50,298 nt of DNA from Phycisphaerales bacterium (GCA_020853095.1 JADYZN010000059.1:1-50298); one strand, 5' to 3'; positions 18,206 to 27,206 are shown, numbered from the stretch's first letter. The notes: generated from the sequence alone by a model not told the origin. Translations and numbers: made by a program.

Positions 18206-18850
18206 TCATCCGCGCACCGACCTCATCCGCAGCATCTCCCGCAGCAGCACATCGGTGGTTTTCACTTCCGGCTTGGACTGCTTGGCCCGATCCAGCAACG
18301 CCTCGGCTTCCGGCCGGCGCAGGCGATCGTCCAGCGCCATCAACGCGGCGATGGCATCCTCCTCAAACTCCTGCCGGCCCGATCGACCGGCGCGGGTCGT
18401 TCGGCCATCGACCATGGCGGCCGCTGCGAATTCCTTCACCTTGCCGGACAGCTCCGCGATGATCAACTCGGCCGTGCGTTTGCCGATTCCCTGCAACCCC
18501 ACCAGAAACCGCGCATCTTTGGCTTCGATCGCCTGCGCGATCTCCCCCGCCGGAACCCCCAGCGCCCTCAGGGCGGTCTTGGGACCGATCCCTTTGACGG
18601 TGGTGAAACGATCGAAAAACCGGCGGTCTTCCTCGCGCAAAAACCCGATCAACCGAGGCTCCAGGTTTCCCCGGCTGGCATCCCCTTCCAGATACAAAAT
18701 CGTGTAAAACGTCACCGCCTCGCCGAGGCTGGCCTGAAGCTGGACAAAATCCGACGCCGGCACGAGCAGCTCGTACACAATCGCCCCCGCCAGCACGTGA
18801 ACGCGATCTTCCTGAACGTGTTTTAATTCACCGGTCAATGCGGCAATCAT
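18206..18850 (-). CDS. ruvA: Holliday junction helicase subunit RuvA
   Basis: RuvA tetramers hold the four-way junction open for the RuvB motor. 214 residues: N-terminal OB-fold, then two helix-hairpin-helix motifs (FTTVKGIGPKTALRALG and LVGLQGIGKRTAELIIAEL) and a C-terminal RuvB-contact domain (about residues 160-205). It overlaps the end of ruvC by 4 bp (ATGA), so the two are translationally coupled. ruvB is not adjacent. Confidence 0.95.
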   Translation of the reverse strand: MIAALTGELKHVQEDRVHVLAGAIVYELLVPASDFVQLQASLGEAVTFYTILYLEGDASRGNLEPRLIGFLREEDRRFFDRFTTVKGIGPKTALRALGVPAGEIAQAIEAKDARFLVGLQGIGKRTAELIIAELSGKVKEFAAAAMVDGRTTRAGRSGRQEFEEDAIAALMALDDRLRRPEAEALLDRAKQSKPEVKTTDVLLREMLRMRSVRG

Positions 18851-19371
18851 TCATCCACCCGATCCATCCCCAATGTCCGCGCTGATTTTACTTTGGCGCC
18901 AGCCAGATTTCGCCCGCAACACAACGCCACCGCCAGCGCATCGGCCACGTCCGGCGGCTCGGGCAGTCGGCTTAAATTCCATTGGCTCTGGATCGCCCGC
19001 TGCATCTGCACCTTGCTGGCATGGCCATGACCGGCCACCGACTGCTTGATCCGATTGGCGGCGTATTGTTCAAGCTGCACACCCCGCCGCTGCGCCACCA
19101 GCAGGATCACGCCGCGGGCGTGCCCCATCAAAATCGCCGTCCGCGGATGGGCATAGTGGGCATAAAGCTGCTCGACGGCGCAAACCCGCGGCTGGTGTTC
19201 CTCAAAAATAGACTCCAGCTCCCCTTCCAGTTCCACCAGCCGCTGTTCCAAAGCCGTCCTGGGCTTCAGGCGAATGACCCCCGCATCCACCAGCTTCGGC
19301 CGCATCGGATGCCCTTCAATCACCCCGTATCCGGTGATCTGGAGGCCCGGATCAATGCCGAGAATGCGCAT
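18847..19371 (-). CDS. ruvC: Holliday junction resolvase RuvC
   Basis: Cuts Holliday junctions symmetrically. 174 residues with the RNase H-fold start MRILGIDPGLQITGYGVIE (catalytic D7), the second acidic residue in CAVEQLYAHYAHPRTAILMG, and the C-terminal acidic pair in PEPPDVADALAVALCC. GGAGGGATC precedes the ATG. Lies 36 bases downstream of cysS in the same direction. Confidence 0.96.
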   Translation of the reverse strand: MRILGIDPGLQITGYGVIEGHPMRPKLVDAGVIRLKPRTALEQRLVELEGELESIFEEHQPRVCAVEQLYAHYAHPRTAILMGHARGVILLVAQRRGVQLEQYAANRIKQSVAGHGHASKVQMQRAIQSQWNLSRLPEPPDVADALAVALCCGRNLAGAKVKSARTLGMDRVDE

Positions 19372-19407
19372 GGATTGATCCCTCCATCTCCGGCCAAGGT
19401 CCGGACA

Positions 19408-20916
19408 TCATTCCCTCCGCCAGATCGTCCCATCGGCGCGATCTTCCAGGGTGATGCCGATCTCGGACAATCCCTTGCGCACGGCGTCGGCGATCGCGAA
19501 ATTTTTCTGCTTTCGGGCGTCGGCGCGCAACTGGATGAGCAGTTTCATCAGTTGATCGGTCAGCCCGTTCTCCGCGGTCTGCGGGCGGGTGGCCGACTGG
19601 CGAAACAAACCCAGAACCCCGCCCACGTTCCGCAACGTCATGGTCGCGGCCAGGGCGACCTCGATCATCTCCGGCTGTTTTTCCCGCTCCACCTGGTTTT
19701 TCTCGATGAAGCCGTTGATCTCGCCGGCCATCTCGTGCATCACCGCGATGGCGCCGGCGGTGTTGAAATCATCGTCCATCATCTCCAGGAATTTCATCTT
19801 GAAACCGATGATGCTCCTGACCAGCGGCCCCTGCTCGGTCTCCATCATCGTCGCCGCGGCGCGCTCGATGTCGATTCCCTCGGCCGGCAGCGGCTTGGCG
19901 GTGATCCGCTCCAGGCGTTCAAAGAGCCGGTGAAACACCGCCAGCCCCTTGCGGGCGTTGGACAGCGCCTCATCGGTGAATTCGATCGGCCGGCGATAGT
20001 GCGTGCTGAGCAGAAAATACCGCAGCATGTCCGCCCCGTTCTGGTCGATCAGCTCGCGCGCCGACACCACGTTGCCGATGCTGCCGCTCATCTTCTCATC
20101 GGCCCATTCGCCGCTTTTGCTCTTGGTGCGGATGCGGGTCAGGCCGTTGTGCATCCAGAACCGCGCGAACGGCTGGTCGGTGGTCGATTCGGATTGCGCC
20201 AGTTCGTTTTCATGGTGCGGGAAAAGCAGGTCCATCCCGCCGCCGTGCATGTCGAAGGTCTGGCCGAGGTATTTCATGCTCATCGCCGAGCATTCGATGT
20301 GCCAGCCGGGACGACCCTTGCCCCAGGGCGAATCCCACGTCGGCTCGCCCGGCTTGGCGGCTTTCCACAGGACAAAATCGGCCGGGTTGCGCTTGCCGGC
20401 GGCCTCCACGTCACGAAGGCCCGACTCCTGCTGCTCCACCTTGCGGTTGGACAGTTTTCCATAATCCGCATCGCGGCTCACGTCGAAATAGACGTTTCCC
20501 TCGGCCGCGTAGGCCCGCCCCTTTTCGATCAGCGTCGTGCACATCTCGATGATCTCGTGGATGTGTTCCGACGCCCGCGGAAACCGGTCGATCCCATCCA
20601 CCCCCAGCAACGCCAGACATTCGAGATATTCGTGCGTGTAGCGGCTGGCCAGCTCATCGACCGGCACGCCCAGTTTCACCGATGCGTCGATCAGCTTGTC
20701 CTCCACGTCCGTGATGTTAACCACCCACGTCACCTCGTACCCCTTGTATTTGAGGTAACGCTTGATGGCGTCGAAGATCACCGGGCCGACCATGTGGCCG
20801 ATGTGCGGCGGCTTGTAGACCGTCGGCCCGCACAGGTAAATGCCCACGCGGCCGGGATGAACCGGCTCGAACAACTCTTTTTCACGGGTCAATGTGTTGT
20901 AAACACGGAGGCTCAT
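19408..20916 (-). CDS. cysS: Cysteinyl-tRNA synthetase
   Basis: Class I synthetase of 502 residues. YLCGPTVYKPPHIGHMVGP holds the first zinc cysteine and the HIGH motif (exactly HIGH). The second zinc region is GWHIECSAMSMKYLG with HHENELAQSE. The KMSKS loop reads KMSGS (in DEKMSGSIGN), with glycine in place of the second lysine; the first lysine is kept. Start: ATG at 20916 (MSLRVYNTLTREKE) matches the family; the longer TTG-started frame to 20994 overlaps ispF. 61 bases separate it from ispF. Confidence 0.95.
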   Translation of the reverse strand: MSLRVYNTLTREKELFEPVHPGRVGIYLCGPTVYKPPHIGHMVGPVIFDAIKRYLKYKGYEVTWVVNITDVEDKLIDASVKLGVPVDELASRYTHEYLECLALLGVDGIDRFPRASEHIHEIIEMCTTLIEKGRAYAAEGNVYFDVSRDADYGKLSNRKVEQQESGLRDVEAAGKRNPADFVLWKAAKPGEPTWDSPWGKGRPGWHIECSAMSMKYLGQTFDMHGGGMDLLFPHHENELAQSESTTDQPFARFWMHNGLTRIRTKSKSGEWADEKMSGSIGNVVSARELIDQNGADMLRYFLLSTHYRRPIEFTDEALSNARKGLAVFHRLFERLERITAKPLPAEGIDIERAAATMMETEQGPLVRSIIGFKMKFLEMMDDDFNTAGAIAVMHEMAGEINGFIEKNQVEREKQPEMIEVALAATMTLRNVGGVLGLFRQSATRPQTAENGLTDQLMKLLIQLRADARKQKNFAIADAVRKGLSEIGITLEDRADGTIWRRE

Positions 20917-20977
20917 TCGATTACTTCTAGGTTGCGACCATTCATTCCCCCAATCATATGCGACGATCCCGATTAAA

Positions 20978-21463
20978 TTACTCTCCCCGCCCAATCAACA
21001 CAACCGCATGGGCCGCCAGCGCCTCGCCGCGGCCGATGGCGTCGCATCCTTCGTTGGTCCCGGCCTTCACGTTCACCCGCCCCTGGTCCACCCCCAGCAA
21101 TCCGGCCAGAACCTGACGAATTTGCGGCTTATACGCCTTGAGTTTCGGCTTTTCCGCCAGGATGGTCACATCCGCGTTGACCACCGCGAACCCTTCCTCG
21201 CGCACCTTCTTGAGCACCGTCTCCAGAAACACCCGGCTGGCGGCCTGTTTCCATTTCGCATCGGTGTTGGCGAACCATTCGCCGATGTCCCCCCAGCCCA
21301 TCGCCCCCAGCAGCGCATCCACCAGCGCATGGATCGCCACATCCCCATCGCTGTGCGCCACGGGACTGATCTGCCGGCTGACGCACACGCCCCCCAGCAT
21401 CAATTCACCCCCTTCTTTCAGGCGATGCAGGTCGTAACCATGGCCGATTCGCAGATCCATCAT
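20978..21463 (-). CDS. ispF: 2-C-methyl-D-erythritol 2,4-cyclodiphosphate synthase
   Basis: Fifth step of the MEP pathway, forming the cyclic diphosphate. About 161 residues with RIGHGYDLHRLKEGG (metal-binding D and H), SDGDVAIHALVDALLGAMGWGDIGEWF (third metal histidine and CDP-ME site) and the closing KAGTNEGCDAIGRGEALAAHAVVL. AAAGGATCGG stands before tandem ATGs at 21463 and 21460; either may serve. Follows the NtrC-type regulator by 21 bases in the same direction. Confidence 0.95.
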   Translation of the reverse strand: MMDLRIGHGYDLHRLKEGGELMLGGVCVSRQISPVAHSDGDVAIHALVDALLGAMGWGDIGEWFANTDAKWKQAASRVFLETVLKKVREEGFAVVNADVTILAEKPKLKAYKPQIRQVLAGLLGVDQGRVNVKAGTNEGCDAIGRGEALAAHAVVLIGRGE

Positions 21464-21484
21464 CCGATCCTTTCCACCCAACGC

Positions 21485-22864
21485 CTAGTCCGCCAGTTCA
21501 TATTCCTTGATCTTCCGATACAACGTCCTCTCGCCGATCCCCAGCATCTTCGCCGCCTGTTCGCGGTTGCCTTCCACCATCTTCAGCGTGTTGCGGATCA
21601 ATTCCCGCTCCGCCTGCGTGATGCTGATGCCGACCAGGTTGTTCATCCCGCCGCCCCCTCCATCTCCGCCGGCCGGCCGAATCTCCGCCGGCAGGCTTTC
21701 CAATCCCAGCTCCCCTTCGGTTGACAGCACCACCATGTTCTCGATGACGTTCTTCAACTGCCGAACGTTCCCCGGCCATGAATATCCCATCAGCATCTGC
21801 TGCGCTTCGGGTTTGATCCCCTCGATCTTCTTGTCGTATCGCTCGGCCGACTGCTGCACGAAATAATGAATCAGCAGCGGAATGTCCTCCCGCCGTTCGC
21901 GCAACGGAGCGATGTGGATCGTCATCCCCTTGATCCGAAAATACAAATCCTCGCGAAACTGCCGGTCGGCCACCATTTCCTCCAGCTTGCGGTTGGTGGC
22001 GCTGATCAGCCGGACGTTCACGCGGATCGGATCGTTGGACCCCAGCCGGACCACCTCGCCATTTTCCAGCACGCGCAGCAATTTGGCCTGCATCGCCGAC
22101 GGCATGTCGCCGATCTCATCCATGAACAGCGTCCCCTCGTCGGCGTGTTCAAACCGCCCCTCGCGATCGCTCTGGGCGCCCGTGAACGCCCCTTTGACGT
22201 GCCCGAACAATTCATCCTCCAGGATGCTTTCGCTCAACCCCGCGCAATTGAGCGCCACCATCCGCTTTTTGCGCCGGCGCGAATTGTTGTGGATCGCCCG
22301 CGCCACCAGTTCCTTGCCGGTTCCGCTTTCGCCCATGATCAGCACGGGAATGTCGCTGGCGGCCACCTGCCGGGCGGTCTGCACCACCTTCTGCATCGCC
22401 GCGCTTTTGCCGATGATCCCTTCAAAACTGGCGCTGTGCTCCAACAGCTCGGCCAGGACCTGATTCTGCTTCAACAGCGCGCTGCGCTCGGCCGCCCGGT
22501 TCACCTGGGCGCGGAAATACTCCAGGTCCAGCGGCTTTTCGATGTAGTCGTACGCCCCTTCGTGCAGCGCCTGCCGGCAGGTGGGCACATCCGCGTGCGC
22601 CGTCACCAGCACCACCGGCGGCGGCGGAAACAACTCCCGTGACCGGCGCAACACCTCCAGCCCATCCCGCTTTCCCTCCATCACCAGGTCGGTCACCACC
22701 ACGTCGTAACGTTTGCGCTCCAACCGGGACCGCGCCTCGGCCAGGTTGTAGGCCAGGTCACACTCGTGCCCCTGGCGGGCCAGCGCCTCGCACATCACCT
22801 GCGCGTGTTCACGCTCATCATCCACCACCAGGACCTGTGACTTGTTGATCGTCGACTCATCCAT
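21485..22864 (-). CDS. NtrC-family sigma54-dependent response regulator
   Basis: 459 residues in three parts. The receiver (1-120) has the acidic pair D15/D16, the phospho-acceptor D59, T88 and K110. The AAA+ sigma54-activation domain has Walker A GESGTGKE (178-185), the GAFTGA loop that contacts sigma54 (225-230) and Walker B GTLFMDEIGD. The C-terminal Fis-type helix-turn-helix ends in EQAAKMLGIGERTLYRKIKE. It should activate sigma54 promoters when phosphorylated by the kinase encoded just upstream (11 bases between genes). ATG at 22864 sits behind AAGGTG; the longer frame to 23083 is a shadow of the kinase gene. Confidence 0.95.
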   Translation of the reverse strand: MDESTINKSQVLVVDDEREHAQVMCEALARQGHECDLAYNLAEARSRLERKRYDVVVTDLVMEGKRDGLEVLRRSRELFPPPPVVLVTAHADVPTCRQALHEGAYDYIEKPLDLEYFRAQVNRAAERSALLKQNQVLAELLEHSASFEGIIGKSAAMQKVVQTARQVAASDIPVLIMGESGTGKELVARAIHNNSRRRKKRMVALNCAGLSESILEDELFGHVKGAFTGAQSDREGRFEHADEGTLFMDEIGDMPSAMQAKLLRVLENGEVVRLGSNDPIRVNVRLISATNRKLEEMVADRQFREDLYFRIKGMTIHIAPLRERREDIPLLIHYFVQQSAERYDKKIEGIKPEAQQMLMGYSWPGNVRQLKNVIENMVVLSTEGELGLESLPAEIRPAGGDGGGGGMNNLVGISITQAERELIRNTLKMVEGNREQAAKMLGIGERTLYRKIKEYELAD

Positions 22865-22875
22865 AACCGGACACC

Positions 22876-23670
22876 TTATCCCACCGGCAGGTGCAACGTA
22901 AAGTCCGTCCCCTTGCCCAGCTCGCTCCTCAACGTCACCCGCCCGCCATGCTCCTGGACGATCCTTCGGGTCATCGCCAGCCCCAGGCCCGTTCCACCTT
23001 TCTTGGTGGAATAATAGGCGTCGAAGATCCGATCCCGCACCTCCGGCGCAATTCCCCCGCCGGTGTCGATCACGTCGATGCACGCCTGACCGTCCATCCG
23101 CCCGGCCGACAGGATCAATTCCCCTCCCTTTTCCCCCATCGCCTGCACCGCGTTGAGCATCAGGTTCAACACCGCCTGCTTCAGCAGCCTCGGATCCGCC
23201 TTTACCACCACCTCATCGGGCGACTTTTTCAGCCTTAATTGCACCCGTTGCAGTTGCGCCTGCGGCGTGAAAAAATCGACCAGTTCCTCCAACAGCCGGT
23301 TCAGCTCCACCGGCCGGCGCTCCAGCTCAATCTTCCCCGCGTACCGCAGAAAATCGTCCAGGATGTCCTTCAACCGGCCGGTCTCCCGCTGCACCGTCGC
23401 CAGCCGGTTGATCACCCGCCCGTAGGCCGGATTGTGCGGGTCCAGATCCTCCCGCAAAAGTTGCAAATTCAGTTGCACCGTCGAGAGCGGGTTTTTGATT
23501 TCGTGCGCCAACCCGCCGGTCAGCGTCCCCAGTTCCGCAAGCCGTTCGGCCTGCTGCGCGCGGCGTTCCAGACGAACGAACCGCCGGTGCGCCATCACCA
23601 CCGCCACCCCCACCGAAATGACCAGGCTGGCGGCCCACCCCGCCACCAGCAACCAATTCAATTCGCTCAT
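22876..23670 (-). CDS. Sensor histidine kinase of the NtrB/ZraS type, no visible sensor domain
   Basis: 264 residues. One membrane helix (about 5-27) is followed directly by the dimerisation domain with the phospho-acceptor H56 in LTGGLAHEIKNPLSTVQLNL and the HATPase domain: N box NLMLNAVQAMGEKG, G1 DTGGGIAPEV, F and G2 boxes YYSTKKGGTGLGLAMTRRIV. No periplasmic or PAS domain is present, so the input must come through the membrane segment or a partner. It overlaps pcrA by 4 bp (23667-23670) and precedes its regulator by 11 bases. Confidence 0.93.
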   Translation of the reverse strand: MSELNWLLVAGWAASLVISVGVAVVMAHRRFVRLERRAQQAERLAELGTLTGGLAHEIKNPLSTVQLNLQLLREDLDPHNPAYGRVINRLATVQRETGRLKDILDDFLRYAGKIELERRPVELNRLLEELVDFFTPQAQLQRVQLRLKKSPDEVVVKADPRLLKQAVLNLMLNAVQAMGEKGGELILSAGRMDGQACIDVIDTGGGIAPEVRDRIFDAYYSTKKGGTGLGLAMTRRIVQEHGGRVTLRSELGKGTDFTLHLPVG

Positions 23671-25880
23671 TTGACCTCGGCCGCTTCCAGCCGTGCGTAT
23701 TGAAGAATCAGCGTCTTTCTCCCCGCCGAATTAAACTGCACCACCGCCCGCGTGTGCTGGCCCATCTCCATGATTTCGACGATCCGCCCCATCCCGAACT
23801 GCGGGTGGCGAACCAGTTGGCCCTGACGGAATTGCCCCGCCATTCGCTTCGATTCGCTTTTGAGCCATTCACGGCCTTCATCCCGATCCACCTCCATCGA
23901 AAGGCCCGTGTGGTCGTTGACTTCCAGGCACTCGGCCGGCATCTCATTCAAAAACGGCGATCCAACCGTCCGTTCGCGCAATCCCCGGATCGTCCGGTAG
24001 GCCGCCTTGCTCATGATCAGCCGCTGGCGGGCGCGGGTGATCCCGACAAAGCACAACCGCCGTTCCTCCTCCAGTTCGTGATTGTCCTCCCGCGCCCGGC
24101 TGTGCGGCAAAATGCCCTCCTCCAGCCCGATCATCGCCACCACCGGAAATTCAAGCCCTTTGGCCGCGTGCAACGTCATCATCGTAATCGCCCCGCCCGC
24201 CCCTTTCATGTGGTCCGCATCGCTGACCAGGCTGATCATCGACAGATAATCCTGCAACGTCCCTTCGGGATTCTCCGCCTCGTATTCGGCCGCCGCCGAG
24301 ATCAATTCGTTCACGTTCGCCAGCGGATCATCCCCCTCTTCGCGATCCGCCTTGCCCATCGCCGCCTCGATGCCGCCTCGTTTGACGACATCCTCCATGA
24401 TCTCCCGCACGGTCTTACTCTGCATCATGTTCCGCCAGGAATCGACCAGCGACACGAACTGTCTGGTCGATTTGGCCGCGCGCGTGGACAGGCCCGCGAT
24501 CCGATCCGCCCGCCCCATCGCCTCCCAGAGCGAAATGCCCTCCCCCACCGCGGTTGCCTGCATCAATTTCACGCTCGAATCGCCGATGCCGCGCGGCGGG
24601 GTGTTGACGATCCGCGTCAAACTCACCTCGTCGGCCGGATTGGCGATCATCCGCAGATAGGCCAGCACATCCTTGATCACCTTGCGATTGTAAAATTCAA
24701 CGCCCCGCGCCATGACGTACGGCATGTTCGCCCGCCGCAGGGCATCCTCCATGACCCGGCTCAGCGCGTTGATGCGATAAAACACCGCCATCTGGTTCCA
24801 TTCCACACCCTGCTTCTCGTGCAATTCCTTCAATCGCCCGGCCACCCGCCTGGCCTCATCGTGTTCATCCTGGCAGAGCCGGATTTCCACCTTCTGCCCC
24901 TGGTCGTTTTCGGTCCAAAGCCGCTTGTCCCGGCGCAGCCGATTGTGGGAAATCAATTCGGAGGCCACCTGCAGAATGGTCTTGGTGGAACGATAATTCT
25001 GCTCCAGCTTCACCACCGTGGCATCCGGATAATCCTGCTCAAATTCAAGGATGTTGCGCAAATCCGCCCCCCGCCACCGATAAATCGACTGGTCCGGATC
25101 GCCCACCACGCAGATGTTCCTCCCCCGCTGCGCCAGCGCATGGGCGATGATGTATTGCGCATGGTTGGTGTCCTGATATTCGTCGATCAGGATGTATTGA
25201 AAACGATCCTGCAGTTCCTTGAGCACTTGTGGATGATCTCGAAACGCCTGCGCGGTGCGCAGGAGCAGATCGTCAAAATCCAGCGCGTTGTTGGTCTTCA
25301 AAAGCTGCTGGTATTTGGTGTAAATCCGCGCCACGGTTTTGTGATAAAAATCCATCGCCCCCTGTGCGTACTGTTCGGCGGAGAGAAGCTGGTTTTTGGC
25401 GTTGCTGATCGTGCCATGCACCGCCGCGGGCTGGAAATTGGTGCTGGAAACTTCCAGCAATTTCATCGCCTCCTTGATCAGCCGGGTCTGATCGCCGGCG
25501 TCAAAGATCGAAAAATTGCCCCCCAGCCCCACCACTTCCGCATAATGCCGCAAAATCCGCAGGCAAAGGGAATGGAACGTGCAGATCAACGGCCAGGGCT
25601 GATCCAGTCGTCCAAAATCACGGACCTTCCGGTCGCCCATCGCACCCAGGGCGGACACCCGCGATTTCATTTCGCCGGCCGCCTTGTTGGTGAACGTGAT
25701 CGCCAGGATCGAGGAAGGAACAATCCCCATCCCGATCAGATACCCCACCCGCCGGGTGATGACCCTCGTCTTGCCGCTGCCGGCGCCGGCGATGATCAGC
25801 AGCGGCCCATCGACGTGCCGAACCGCTTCGCCCTGCGCTTGGGTCAAATCCTCCATCAATTTATCAACGTCGATGCCCAT
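23667..25880 (-). CDS. pcrA: UvrD/PcrA/Rep-type DNA helicase
   Basis: SF1A 3'-5' helicase, about 737 residues, acting in repair, replication restart and removal of blocking proteins. Motif Q and Walker A read LTQAQGEAV and AGAGSGKTRV (residues 31-40), motif Ia ITFTNKAAGEMKSRV, motif II LIDEYQDTN, motif III DPDQSIYRWRGA, motif IV VKLEQNYRST, motif V MTLHAAKGLEFPVV and motif VI EERRLCFVGITRARQRL. The C-terminal Tudor-like tail (VRHPQFGMGRIVEIMEMG, residues about 690 on) is the RNA polymerase-contact domain of PcrA. ATG at 25880 is preferred: the upstream ATG at 25889 lies between the -10 box and the predicted transcription start. Confidence 0.95.
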   Translation of the reverse strand: MGIDVDKLMEDLTQAQGEAVRHVDGPLLIIAGAGSGKTRVITRRVGYLIGMGIVPSSILAITFTNKAAGEMKSRVSALGAMGDRKVRDFGRLDQPWPLICTFHSLCLRILRHYAEVVGLGGNFSIFDAGDQTRLIKEAMKLLEVSSTNFQPAAVHGTISNAKNQLLSAEQYAQGAMDFYHKTVARIYTKYQQLLKTNNALDFDDLLLRTAQAFRDHPQVLKELQDRFQYILIDEYQDTNHAQYIIAHALAQRGRNICVVGDPDQSIYRWRGADLRNILEFEQDYPDATVVKLEQNYRSTKTILQVASELISHNRLRRDKRLWTENDQGQKVEIRLCQDEHDEARRVAGRLKELHEKQGVEWNQMAVFYRINALSRVMEDALRRANMPYVMARGVEFYNRKVIKDVLAYLRMIANPADEVSLTRIVNTPPRGIGDSSVKLMQATAVGEGISLWEAMGRADRIAGLSTRAAKSTRQFVSLVDSWRNMMQSKTVREIMEDVVKRGGIEAAMGKADREEGDDPLANVNELISAAAEYEAENPEGTLQDYLSMISLVSDADHMKGAGGAITMMTLHAAKGLEFPVVAMIGLEEGILPHSRAREDNHELEEERRLCFVGITRARQRLIMSKAAYRTIRGLRERTVGSPFLNEMPAECLEVNDHTGLSMEVDRDEGREWLKSESKRMAGQFRQGQLVRHPQFGMGRIVEIMEMGQHTRAVVQFNSAGRKTLILQYARLEAAEVK

Positions 25881-25891
25881 GATTGACATCG

Positions 25892-25897
25892 ACTATA
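25892..25897 (-). promoter_or_regulatory. Candidate -10 box for the pcrA-to-ruvA run
   Basis: Minus-strand TATAGT, one base off consensus, placed so that transcription would begin only about five bases before the pcrA ATG. No good -35 box stands 17 bases upstream, where the terminator T-run lies. Confidence 0.35.
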
Positions 25898-25912
25898 TCA
25901 GACAATGGGCGC

Positions 25913-25949
25913 AAAAAAACAGGAGTCGGACCCATTCGCCGACTCCTGT
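25913..25949 (-). terminator. Rho-independent terminator after the DUF488 gene
   Basis: Minus strand: an 11-bp perfect stem (arms 25939-25949 and 25919-25929) around a 9-base loop, followed by seven T. It lies 20 bases past the stop of the gene at 25970 and separates it from pcrA. Confidence 0.85.
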
Positions 25950-25969
25950 CGCGCGACATCCGTTTTTTC

Positions 25970-26344
25970 CTACGAATCCGGCTCGCAATACGCGCTCAAT
26001 TCGCACAGATACTCGTACAACGCCGTCGCGGTGTTGTGCTCGGGGTCATCCCCCTGGTGCAACAACGTGAAATCCTCCCGCGACATGGCGCAGGCCAACT
26101 GCTGGAGCGCCGGCCGGTATTGCGATTTGTTCAAAAACTCGTGATAGTCCCCCCGAAACGCCTCATACCCATCCGGATGGTTCCCAAACCAGGTCCAGAG
26201 CTTTTTGGGTGGCCCCAGGTGCATCAACAGCAGATCCACCCTGCACCATTCGGCCAGATCGCGGGTCAAACCCACCGGCTCCACCCACAACCGCTTCCCA
26301 TCATCCTCCTCCGCCGCGTCCATCAGGTGTTTGATCTTGATCAT
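25970..26344 (-). CDS. DUF488 family protein
   Basis: 124 residues. The pattern LAEWCRVDLLLMHLGPPKKL followed by WTWFGNHPDGYEAFRGDYHEFL is that of DUF488 proteins (W...lgPs..L..wF......F...Y). The usual N-terminal R-x-D-x-WPRG motif is replaced by GKRLWVEPVGLTRDL, so this is a divergent member. Function unknown in the family. AGGTGG precedes the ATG, and a minus-strand TATAAT lies at 26362-26367. Monocistronic, ended by the terminator at 25913-25949. Confidence 0.7.
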   Translation of the reverse strand: MIKIKHLMDAAEEDDGKRLWVEPVGLTRDLAEWCRVDLLLMHLGPPKKLWTWFGNHPDGYEAFRGDYHEFLNKSQYRPALQQLACAMSREDFTLLHQGDDPEHNTATALYEYLCELSAYCEPDS

Positions 26345-26361
26345 ATGCCACCTCTGGTTTC

Positions 26362-26367
26362 ATTATA
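26362..26367 (-). promoter_or_regulatory. Consensus -10 box upstream of the DUF488 gene
   Basis: Minus-strand TATAAT, 18 bases before the ATG at 26344. No convincing -35 at 16-18 bp. The rest of the 148-base gap up to the uracil-DNA glycosylase gene holds a plus-strand TATGAT near 26474 and nothing else recognised. Confidence 0.35.
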
Positions 26368-26492
26368 GGCCGTGTCCACCGGCCTGTTTTCCACCCCACT
26401 GAATAAGACGAGAAAAAGATTGTGAAGTTTGATAACAAAGTGTCCTTATGGATTTTGTTACATTCAAGGCGCTATGATCCCCCGGTAGACCT

Positions 26493-27206
26493 ATGGCCGA
26501 TCCCCCCCCGCGTAAACAAACCCGCAAGGATTCATGGGCCTTGCTGCACCGCGACGTGACAGAATGCGAGCGGTGTCCCCGGTTGCGCGAATATGGCGCA
26601 AAGGTGGCTCCGGCAAAGCGATACGCCGATTGGGATTATTGGGGCAGGCCGGTGCCGGGGTTTGGAGACCCCCGTTCGCGGCTCTGGATCATCGGTTTGG
26701 CCCCGGCCGCCCACGGGGGCAACCGCACCGGCAGAATTTTTACCGGCGACCGGTCGGGCGATTTTTTGTTCGCCGCGCTGCATCGCGTCGGCATGGCCAA
26801 TCAACCGACCAGCGTACATCGTGATGATGGATTGGCGTTGACCGATTGTTACATCAGCGCCACGGCCCGCTGCGCCCCGCCGGCCAACAAGCCGCTGCCG
26901 GAGGAGATCGCCAACTGTTCGGTCTTTCTGGATCGGGAATGGCGGCTGTTGAGCCACAAGCGCGTGATCCTGGCGCTGGGGAAGATCGCGTGGGATGCCG
27001 CGTTGCAACTGGCCCGCCGCCAGGGAATCACTATCCACAAACCCCGCCCGACGTTCGGTCATGGGGCCGAATATGCCTTGTCGCGAACCTTGACGCTGGT
27101 GGGGTCATACCACGTCAGCCAGCAGAACACGTTCACCGGCACGTTGACCGAGGCGATGTTTGACGGGGTTTTAAGGCGATGCCAAACGTTGTGCCAGGCC
27201 GGATGA
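26493..27206 (+). CDS. Family 5 uracil-DNA glycosylase (UdgB type, Fe-S)
   Basis: 237 residues. It removes uracil and related deaminated bases from DNA. C25 and C28 (ECERCPRLRE), C127 and C142 fit the four-cysteine Fe-S cluster. Motif 1 reads GLAPAAHGGNRTGRIFTGDR, where family 5 has alanine in place of the catalytic Asp/Asn of families 1 and 4. Motif 3 reads GSYHVSQQNTFTG near residue 205. Both are the UdgB type. The third base-excision or repair enzyme in the window besides nth and the ruv genes. Convergent with the gene at 27213, 6 bases apart. Confidence 0.88.
   Translation: MADPPPRKQTRKDSWALLHRDVTECERCPRLREYGAKVAPAKRYADWDYWGRPVPGFGDPRSRLWIIGLAPAAHGGNRTGRIFTGDRSGDFLFAALHRVGMANQPTSVHRDDGLALTDCYISATARCAPPANKPLPEEIANCSVFLDREWRLLSHKRVILALGKIAWDAALQLARRQGITIHKPRPTFGHGAEYALSRTLTLVGSYHVSQQNTFTGTLTEAMFDGVLRRCQTLCQAG

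Noticed and set aside
18982-20976. 664-residue open frame opposite cysS and ruvC
   Set aside because: Antisense shadow; crosses two real genes and their intergenic gap.
23700-25886. 728-residue open frame on the plus strand opposite pcrA
   Set aside because: Same cause; His/Arg/Pro-rich translation and no recognisable domain, while pcrA on the other strand has all helicase motifs.
27095-27140. HVS instead of HPS in motif 3 of the uracil-DNA glycosylase
   Set aside because: The catalytic-region histidine and the QNTFTG tail are kept, and HVS occurs in family 5 as far as I recall; not a sign of inactivation.
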